Source: Prorocentrum cordatum
Taxonomy: Eukaryota; Sar; Dinophyceae; Prorocentrales; Prorocentraceae
NCBI GenBank assembly: GCA_963575745.1
Contig: CAUYUJ010004023.1
Coordinates: 1 to 27,500 of the forward strand
DNA: 27,500 nucleotides
Direction of reading: 5' to 3'
Made by a program: the position numbers and the translations under genes. The notes beneath the pieces are model-generated. The model saw only the letters and a program-made list of their open reading frames with translations, searched no databases and was not told the DNA's origin. This document shows, piece by piece, positions 10,450 through 18,000 of the stretch; position 1 is the stretch's first letter, and each line of letters starts with the position of its first letter.

Positions 10450-11145
10450 TTCGGACATGCGGCAAATCCCATAGGTTTTGACCCTTACTCTGCTGATCCG
10501 AGGGGTGCCGTTTTTCGACCCTGGCCCCGCCGATCTGCGTGAGGGGTGCCGCCGAATTTCAGGAACGTGGTACATCCCATAGGTTTTTCGACCCTGACCC
10601 CGCCGATCTGCGTGAGGGGTGCCACCGAATTTCAAACATGTGGCACATGCCATTTCTTTTTGGACTCTGACCCCGCCGATCTGCGTGAGGGGTGCCGCCG
10701 AATTGTTGAACTGTTACAAATCGCATTGTTTTTTCAACCCTGACCCCGCCGATCTGCGTGAGGGGTGCCGCCAAATTTCAGACATGTGGCACATCCAATG
10801 GGTTTTTCGAGCCTGACCCCGCCGATCTGCGTGAGGGGTGCCACCGAATTTCAGAAATATTGCACATCCCATTTGTTTTTCGACCCTGACACTGCCGATC
10901 TGCGTGAGGGGTACCACCGAATTTCAAAGCTGTTGCAAATCTAATGGGTTTTTGGACTCTGACCCCGCCGATCTGCGTGAGGGGTGCCGCCGAATTTCAA
11001 GCATGTGGCAAATCCCATGGGGTTTTCGATCCTGACCCCGCCGATCCGCTTGAAGGGTGCCGCCGGATTTCAAAGCAGATGTGGCACATCCCCGTTTTTT
11101 CGACCCTGACCCCGCCGATCTGCGTGAGGGGTGTCAAGTTCGACC
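10450..11145. repeat. 73-bp satellite array, about 9-10 copies
   Basis: The word CGATCTGCGTGAGGGG starts at 10531, 10604, 10677, 10750, 10823, 10896, 10969, 11042 (variant) and 11116, so the period is 73 bp with one 74. A decayed unit precedes them. Each unit has a well conserved block of about 50 bp (TTTTTCGACCCTGACCCCGC, then CGATCTGCGTGAGGGGTGCC, then CCGAATTTCA) and a more variable block of about 23 bp. The conserved block contains an ACCCC...GGGGT inverted repeat with a 14-nt loop. It is not a CRISPR: the variable blocks are diverged copies of each other. It is not a tRNA array: no cloverleaf or T-loop consensus is seen. Confidence 0.95.
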
Positions 11146-11335
11146 CCCCCAGAAATTCTGAGACTCCTCCCGGGAGGTGCTAACCAGGTTGCTTTTCAAC
11201 TCCCTCCCCTCGCGCGGTCTACAACAAGGAACAGTAAGCAGTACCGTAACAGTGGAAACTGAAAACTGGCACTGGCGCAGGGAACAGCAAACCCTGAGCC
11301 TACAGCCTGGTGGCCTCACAAGGGGGCCGGCGGAT

Positions 11336-11636
11336 ATGTATACACACACATTTTATATATATAATCATACACATGCATACATACAAATATGTATATACCT
11401 ATATGCGCATACACACATATATATATACAATGATGGTGTACACTTATGTTTGTACGTACTGATATTCATGATCGTTTCGTATGTGTCATAGTCAAGATCA
11501 TGCAGATAATCATAATGCCTGTACATGAACACACATCTAGTTGTTTTGGTTTTACCTCTCGCGCTCTCTCTCTCTATTTTTTGTATCTTGGATCTGGATA
11601 TGTATATATTTATGTATATATATATACACGTTGAGA

Positions 11637-11675
<39 letters not shown>

Positions 11676-11680
11676 AGAGT
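11336..11680. repeat. CA/TA microsatellites and (GA)n tract
   Basis: Mixed TATATA, ACACAC and TACATA repeats occupy about 11336-11430, a further short TATATA strip lies near 11600-11626, and a nearly pure GA tract runs from about 11633 to 11680. The 11430-11570 interval between is AT-rich unique sequence with no gene recognised. Confidence 0.85.
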
Positions 11681-12090
11681 GTTGGATGGATGGAGGGAGT
11701 GAGAGGGAGAGAACGTGCGAGGAGGCAGAGGGAAACGGGCACATGCTTTTTTGTTCGTTGCTGCGCCCGGGCGCACTCCTGGCGCAGGACCCGCCAGGGT
11801 AGTCTCTGGGCTCCTGCTCTGGCCTGTCTTGGTGCCCTTCTGGCTCCGACTGGCTCTAGCTCTTGCCCGTCTTCTGGCCCCTCCTCCTCCTCTTCGGGCC
11901 TCCTCGGTTGCCAGTCCTTCCCCGTCTGGCTTTCACGCCTCCCCGGTACCTCTCCTCTCGCCCCTCCTGCCCTTGAGTCTCCACTCGCCGCCTGTCCTGC
12001 AGCCCCTGCGCTTCAGGTGCACAGAGAGCCATCTTGGCTCCGCAGGCGTGCACGCGCGCTGCAGCTTCGCTCTCTTGCGGAGGAGGCGGA
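11681..12090. other. No gene recognised
   Basis: GC-rich, pyrimidine-leaning sequence. Two plus-strand frames cross it, one with a hydrophobic Leu/Ala-rich run, but both continue into GGA repeat, and the composition is that of degenerate CTC/CCT repeat. No supported gene. Confidence 0.45.
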
Positions 12091-12520
12091 GGATACGGAA
12101 GACGAGGATGGGACGAGGAGGTGGAGGAGGAACAGCAGGAAGAGGAGGCGGAGGAGGAGGAGGAGGAGGAACAGGCTAGGCAGGAGGAGAAGAGGGCGAT
12201 GATTATGCCGAGGACGAGGAGGAGGAGGAGGAGGAGCATGATAGCCAGTAGTTAGAGTGGAACAAGGAGCAGGAGGTGGAGGAGGAGGAGGACGAAGACG
12301 CGAGGGAGGATCAGCAGCGGCAGCAGGAAGCAGCAGGAGGCAGGATGGGGAAAGGGGAAAGGGGGAGGAGGAGGGGGGGGGGAGGAGGGGGGAGGAGGAG
12401 GAGGGGGAGGAGGGGGAAAGGGGAATGGGGGAGGAGGAGGGGGAGGAGGAGGAGGCAGGATGGGGACGGGGAGGAGGAGGAGGAGGAGGAGGGGGGGGGG
12501 GAGAAGGAGGCCCCGCCCGC
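12091..12520. repeat. (GGA)n purine-rich tract
   Basis: More than 400 bp of GGA, GGGA and AGGA runs on the plus strand, including G-runs of eight to ten. Such G-run arrays can form G-quadruplexes and can be error-prone in assembly. Frames here are poly-Glu/Arg or poly-Ser/Pro artefacts. Confidence 0.9.
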
Positions 12521-12522
12521 CC

Positions 12523-12735
12523 ATGGGGGATGACCCGAGCGACTTCGGCACCTGCGGGGGCAAGCGCCGAACGGCGAACCCAGACGCCGCCAGGGACGCC
12601 CTCGAGCGCCTCGCGGCGGTCACGGCCGCGGCCGTGGAGCGGGGCGCCGCGGAGGCCCGCGAGCGCGTCGCGGCGGCGGCCTCGGGCCCCGCAGAACCCG
12701 GCGAGGTGTGCGCAGGGTCGTCGAAGAGCGCATAG
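12523..12735 (+). CDS. Hypothetical 70-aa frame with strong GC3 bias
   Basis: An ATG at 12523 (CCATGG context) opens a 70-codon frame ending in TAG at 12733-12735. Unlike the GGA repeats on both sides it is compositionally varied, and about nine in ten third positions are G or C, as in coding sequence of GC-rich dinoflagellates. The product is mostly a predicted helix: DAARDALERL, then an Ala/Glu/Arg-rich segment, with three cysteines. I recognise no family. It could be a small gene, one exon of a larger gene whose introns include the repeats, or a chance frame. The start is simply the first ATG outside the repeat. Confidence 0.3.
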   Translation: MGDDPSDFGTCGGKRRTANPDAARDALERLAAVTAAAVERGAAEARERVAAAASGPAEPGEVCAGSSKSA

Positions 12736-12935
12736 AGGGAGGGGGAGGGAGGGGGGCGAGGAGGAGGAGGAGGAGACGAGAAGGAGGACAAGGAGCAGGA
12801 GGAGGGGGAGGAGGAGGAGGGGGAGGAGGAGGAGGAGGAGGAGGACAAGGAGCTGGAGGAGGAGGAGGAGGAGGAGGAGGAGGAGGAGGAGGAGGAGGAG
12901 GAGGAGGAGGAGGAGGAGGGAGGGACGAGGGACGA
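12736..12935. repeat. (GGA)n microsatellite
   Basis: The tract resumes directly after the small frame and becomes nearly pure (GGA)n at about 12823-12920. Minus-strand frames give poly-Pro or poly-Ser and plus-strand frames poly-Gly or poly-Arg, which are not credible proteins. Confidence 0.95.
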
Positions 12936-13015
12936 GGGCCTCGCCCCCTGCTCCTGCCTGGTGGGCCGCCTCTGTCCTTCTCCTTTCTTTCGGAGGTTGG
13001 TAGACCTCCTACCTC

Positions 13016-13160
13016 TGACACGTCGATTCGCGAATTGGCCGTTTTCGGTTCGCGACGGGGCAGCGCGGCCGTCGTTTTTGCGGGTCCAGGTCCGTCGGTG
13101 TCGGTCCCAGGCCGTTTTCACTAAGGGGAGGTTTGCTAAAGGGAGGTTTGTCCACCGCCG
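13016..13160 (+). repeat. Dispersed repeat family A, copy 2
   Basis: Starts GACACGTCGATT and matches 6731-6872 in the same orientation. This copy contains an exact TTCGCGAA palindrome and ends in two GGGAGGTTTG-type words. It is preceded by a small hairpin (GGAGGTTGGTAGACCTCC). Both copies lie directly downstream of a tandem repeat, which may reflect insertion preference or shared duplication. Confidence 0.75.
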
Positions 13161-13687
13161 AATGTGGGGGGCAGACGGCAAACATTTATGGCTATGCTGT
13201 TTTCTCGTCTACAATCGGGGGGAGAAGCACCGACCTATTGGGGGACCGTAAGGCTCGGTTGTGCCAGAACTCGGGTTTGCCAACGCTGTGGCGGGCCCAT
13301 CCTGGGCTTTGACGGTCCAGGTCTCGAGGGAAGTTTGCAGCGAGCGCTCGCGTCAAATCGCAGCCTGGGTCGCGCCATTCTCTGGCCGGCCTCGCCCTGC
13401 CCACCCGAGTCTCCCGAGCCCGAAGCTGACGGCTCCCCGAGCCTAGAGTTTTCGATGCACCATCGATAGATCAGCGACGGGTCGCTGATAGCGAAACCGC
13501 ACGGTTTTGGGCGGGGTGGTCCATCGGGACCCTGTCCGCGATCAAGGGGCGATCAGGGGGGACGACGAATCCCCCACTGGGCCCATCCCCCCCGAACGTT
13601 GCCCCCTGTCATGCAACAAACCTCGGTCCGCAAACCTGCGCCCCGCCTCTCTCATGATCCGGGAGGGAACTGAGGCTGCATAAGCAT
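13161..13687. other. No gene recognised; contains two short perfect hairpins
   Basis: The only supported structure is a pair of adjacent perfect inverted repeats: CGATG-CAC-CATCG at 13453-13465, and ATCAGCGAC-GG-GTCGCTGAT at 13470-13489. The overlapping plus-strand frames at 13164-13469 show no recognisable domain. Confidence 0.55.
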
Positions 13688-13812
13688 AACCTTTCGGAGG
13701 TCCGCGTGGATTTCCTGGATCTGCGCTGGGGCCCCCTGGCGGCGCCCCCGGTGCCGCCCCTGCCGCGCTCAGCGCCGATCCAAGAAATCCGCGCGGTCTT
13801 TCGAGAGTTCTG
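13688..13812. repeat. Inverted repeat with ~35-bp arms
   Basis: The left arm (about 13692-13728: TTTCGGAGGTCCGCGTGGAT, then TTCCTGGATCTGCGCTG) is close to the reverse complement of the right arm (about 13768-13807: CAGCGCCGATCCAAGAAATC, then CGCGCGGTCTTTCGA). The arms are separated by about 40 bp of CCCC/GGCG-rich loop. The left-arm sequence also occurs alone at 3540-3590, so the arm is a dispersed sequence that has become inverted-duplicated here, or 3540 is a half element. Confidence 0.75.
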
Positions 13813-13865
13813 TTCGCGCGAATTATCTTCGTCTAAAATGAATTTGGAGAGGGATAACGCACACA

Positions 13866-14020
13866 CGCAGTTGCAAATAATCGCCGATTCCCATGAACAT
13901 GTGGGAAACTATGGGAAGGGGGTTTAGACGACAACCTACAACACAAGGGAACATGCTGGGAATCCTGGGATTTGTGTTTGCTTACTTTGTGTGTCCCTGG
14001 CCCCTTGAGAGAAGCAGGGC
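13866..14020 (+). repeat. Dispersed repeat family B, copy 2
   Basis: Homologous in order to 22315-22475: TAATCGCCGATTCCC, TGGGAAA.TATGGGAAG, AGACAA, GGGAACAT, TGGGAATC, TTTGTGT, TTGTGTGTCCC, GGCCCCTT. It begins in an ACACAC-like word in both copies. No protein-coding signal. Confidence 0.8.
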
Positions 14021-14441
14021 GCAGGTTAGAAGATCCGGCGTCGTGCGTGTTTTTCTGCCTCTTGCGGTGCTCCCGTCGCCGCGGGCGAACTGACTGCCGT
14101 TTCTTTCTGTCGGGGCCTGCCGCTGGAGAGGCCTGGGGATTCCAGAACTCCCAGGTCCGAGGACGGAGGTTTTTGGACGCCATGGGGCCCCTGAGATTCC
14201 CTGGCATCGCTTGGACGTGTGCATTTTTTTCTCGGCGAGAACCATCGAGGACCGTCCTCGACCAACGAGCAAAAACAAACACGCACGAAACCGACAAATG
14301 CACGGGAAATGGACGTCCGAGCGACGGCGAGATCCTGGCGCTTTAACTTTTTCGAGGCGGGCGTTGCTTTCTGTTGGGGGGGGGCCCGGGGACCCTCACA
14401 GATCGATCTGGCTCGACACGTGACGCGGAGAGGTGGTGTCC
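14021..14441. other. No gene recognised
   Basis: Several overlapping short frames on both strands, none with a recognisable domain. No RNA gene or structured repeat is visible. The interval joins the family B repeat to the weak ORF at 14442. Confidence 0.4.
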
Positions 14442-14882
14442 ATGGCTCCGGGCGTGATTCTTGACGATGTTGCAGTTTCTGTCGCTGCGTCGGATCTCAG
14501 GGCAGGGGTGCACGCAGCCGGGGTCAGCGCTAACGGGGGTCAGCCAGTCCTCGCAGGCCTAGAGGTTGACACCAACACCAGTATCAGCGGTGTGCCTCCA
14601 CCGGAAGACGATCCCGATCTCGGTGATGGCGGTCATGTTCTGGCTTCCAAGGTGACCGAACTATTGCCACCGACGCCGAAGTCTAGGATCATCTTCCCCC
14701 TGTGGAGGCAACCCCCTGTGTTCGTGTCGGTGCCCACTTCCAGGCCTCCAAACTCCTCCCTGATCCCCGCTGGCCAGCCAGGGCTTGGGAGCCACGTGGC
14801 GTCCCCGTCCACGCGCGCTGCCGACCCCGGCCTGGGAGTCTACCTTGCGGCCGGCTGTGGCCCACGACGTGGCCTTGGTTGA
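14442..14882 (+). CDS. Hypothetical ORF, 146 aa, unrecognised
   Basis: The frame is open from the ATG at 14442 (TCCATGG context) to a TGA at 14880-14882. The peptide starts MAPGVILDDVAVSVAASDL, has an acidic middle (PPPEDDPDLGDGG) and a Pro/Ser-rich C-terminal half. It has no recognisable domain and only moderate third-position bias. It lies just beyond the 3' end of the minus-strand LINE, convergent with it, so it could be host sequence flanking the insertion, an exon fragment, or chance. The opposite strand is also open over much of the interval, which weakens the call. Confidence 0.2.
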   Translation: MAPGVILDDVAVSVAASDLRAGVHAAGVSANGGQPVLAGLEVDTNTSISGVPPPEDDPDLGDGGHVLASKVTELLPPTPKSRIIFPLWRQPPVFVSVPTSRPPNSSLIPAGQPGLGSHVASPSTRAADPGLGVYLAAGCGPRRGLG

Positions 14883-14930
14883 GTCGGGTTCGCGCTGACC
14901 AGGATTCAGCGCGTCCCCAAGACACGACAA

Positions 14931-14991
14931 GGAGGAGGAGGAGGAGGAAGAGGAGGAGGAGGAGGAGGAGGAGGAGGAGGAGGAGGAGGAG
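14931..14991. repeat. (GGA)n at the 3' border of the LINE
   Basis: Nearly pure GGA on the plus strand. In the element's own orientation it is a (TCC)n tail starting about 40 bases after the ORF2 stop, approached by the tandem word AGAATCTCC-AGAATCTCC. It may be the element's 3' tail, target sequence, or both. Confidence 0.85.
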
Positions 14992-15032
14992 ATTCTGGAG
15001 ATTCTGCATAATCGCGTAGCGATGGTATGAAA

Positions 15033-18000
15033 TTAAAAGTCCGCCACCCTCCGTGGGGTGCGTTGGTCTCTGGCTTCGCGCTCAGCTCGACTGAGGGCCT
15101 TAGGCCAGATACCCTTGGCAATTCTCCGCAGGTATGTGATGCCTGTCGGTGTCGGGGTCTCGCACCGACCCCCGAGTTTCCCGAGAAGTTGGTTAGCGTA
15201 GGACCCGCAGACGGAACAAAACCAAAGATTCAGCCCAGCGTGGAACCTTAAAGTGTGAGTCGAATCAACATATCCCCCTGCGACGTGTACCTGTTTCCCG
15301 AGAGGAGCCATCATATATGTGCCATCGACATTACACACATCGAAGCATTCAGTGAGCATCCACTGGGCCCTGGAGGCTTGTGTGGTAGTGGTCCTACAAC
15401 GGGTGCACTTAGGTCCACAAGGGGCTAAAGAGTGCTGGGACTGAAACAGGGCACAAATGCGGGGGGCGGGTGGCTGCTGTGGAGCCACCCCTCTCTGCCT
15501 CTTTTGGCGAAATTCCCCAGAAGACTGGTCGTTATTCCTAGCATGCTCTAGCGCTTCCAAGGATGTGCGAAGCAATCTCATGCGGACAAGAAATGCCTTT
15601 TGCTCAATCAATAGATATTGCTGTCTGTCGGTAGCTGGGACTCTGGCTGCCTGTGCTGCAGCTCCTGCGACCTCGTCCGCGACTGTGTTGCCATAGGCGA
15701 GCGTGGCGGGTATCTTGCCCTGGTAGATGTCGTGAGCACTCATGTGCGAGGGAATCCATAGAATGGTGAGAGAACCGCTGCGTGATGAAATATTGCGTCC
15801 TAGCCGAGCCCACAGGTCCGCGTCAGGTCCGACTGGGTTGTCCGTGTGTCCGTTGTGGTAGTTGTTGTAGCATCCTTCGCTGTCAGTGAAGTAGACAAGG
15901 TCGTCGGTAACGCTCTCGGCGGCCACTACAAGGGCCATAAGTTCACCACGGATGACGGTCTGGCGACTGCCCGTGAGTGGCCCCCAAGTGGCGCCCCGTA
16001 GTGGCATGTCGCTCTTGTTGAGGTCGGCGAAAAAGGCGACGCCTATGCCTATCCTCCTCAGGGGGGTGACAGCAGTATCGGGGCCACCACTGGCGTCGCC
16101 GAGTGCGTAGGTCGGATGTCCTCCTACGTGATTCATGCATCCTTCTTCGTGGTGGTTGCAGTTGACATGTTCCCATTGGTCGTGCTGTGGTGGTGGTGGA
16201 AGTGTTGTCCACTGTGTAGGTAGTAGGCCTCGCGTCCAGAAGCACTCGAACATGTCTCGTTGGGAAGCAGCCTCTGCACACAAGGTGTTGGAGGCGCGTA
16301 TGATGTTGTTGGTACTGTTGCCCTCGCACTCCCAGCAACGGTGGTAGTCGTCCTCGTCGCTGGTGCCACAGCGTAGGCATGTAGTGGGTATGTTGGTGGA
16401 TGTTTCGGTGGCGACTCTGGTGCGTGTCCACATGGCGCCCACTGCGATGGTAAGCATGAGGCTTGCTAGACGTGCGCCGTCTGCAAGACTCTCGAGGTAC
16501 CGAAGGAGCCTGCGGTAGGAGTAGTTGTCGATCCCCTGCTGCATGCCTTCTCCTCCGTGGTGGGTGCTGGCGCGCTGCCATTGTTGGTGCTGAATGCTGG
16601 TGTCGAGGTCGTGCAACAATTGATGTGGGATGTCGGCGTCGGGGTGTCCCGTGAGCTGCTGGGCGTCAAACTCCCAGGTGTCTCCGCAGTCGGAGAGTGC
16701 TGGTGGGAGGCGCCATTTGTTGGGCTCGAGGGGCTCCCAGTCATGCTGCATGAGGTAGTGGATGATGGTAGACTGTGGTCCTCGTATGTGACGTACTCGT
16801 ACGTGTGGCGGCATGTTCTTGAAATTGGAGGCGACGGTCTTCCAGGTAGCTTGGATGGCACGTCGGAGAGGGCCTCCTTGTATCCAGGTAGTGAGCCATG
16901 CCTTGAGTGCATCGTGTGGCAGTTTGCGAGCTGGGTCGTGGCCGCGTAGGTCGAGGAGGGTAGTGAGGCACCTCCCACGTAAGCGAGGTCCCACTGCATC
17001 GCCGACGCGTCTGCGGTAGGTGGTCATAGTCGTGCCGAATGCGCCATGGACTTGGTGTCCGTAGGTGGCCGCGGCCATCCTTCCTTGTGCGGCGAGCTTA
17101 GATGAGATACGGTACCTGCGTGTCGCTCGTGTGAAGCGAAGTATCTTCTTGTGCATGGCGTCGTGCTTGCGGCGTCGTTGAGTGGTGGTGCGTCGTGCGT
17201 GTCGTATGCCGCAACCAAGGTCAATGCCGAGGTAGCTGGCCTGGGTGTTGGCGCGGATGGGAAAACCCTTCCTCCTCATGGCGTTCGCGATATACCTGGC
17301 GTCGTCGTGGTGTGTGCAGACGATGGCGCTCTTCTTAGCAACGGCCAGGCCCTGGTCCTGGAGCGCGGTGCAAGTGTCGGCGAGGCAGGCCACCATGCGG
17401 CGTCGTAGTGCTCGTCGGCTGGCTTGGAAGCGCTGTGACAGGTCGTCGACCCAGATGCGATGCTGGAGGTCGGGGTAGTGTAGGGTGATGCGTTGAAGTG
17501 CCTTGCACGTCATGATCTTGGCGAATCGTGTGCCAGAACGTAGTCCCTGTACGATGGAACGTGTGGGGTGGAGTGCTTCCGCATACGCGCCGTTCTGCAT
17601 GAGCGTGCGGGGAGCGGTGCACTGCGAGATCTCGGGTCCGAGAACTTCTGGTGGGAAGTTGAGGTCGAGCGCGTCGTCGATGAGGGTGACCCAGTGGATG
17701 GAGTCGTAGAACTGGGCGATGTCGAGCAGGCCGTGTGCCTGCGGGGCGCGGAGGTATGTCGAGAGCTCCTCGTGTAGGCATCTTTCGTAAGCTTCGCGGA
17801 AAGCCGAGTTGCCCTTGGCTATAGCGTCCCAGTGTGCGAAGTAATCTCGGTTCCATTGTTGCACGTGTTGTTCGCGTGCCATGGACCACAGTCGTGCGAC
17901 CATCGTCATGAGGCCGAGGATGCGGTCGCCGTTGTCCTTCTTGGCCCGCGTGACGCCGATGGTGTGCAGGAGCTGGTGTGGCCAAGCTTGAAGCCGCTCT

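Noticed and set aside
10450-11145. CRISPR-like alternation of constant and variable blocks
   Set aside because: The variable blocks are diverged copies of one another rather than unrelated spacers, there are no cas genes, and the DNA is eukaryotic.
12252-13181. 309-codon minus-strand frame rich in Ser and Pro
   Set aside because: It is nearly all (TCC)n/(CCT)n repeat and crosses a dispersed repeat; no domain is visible.
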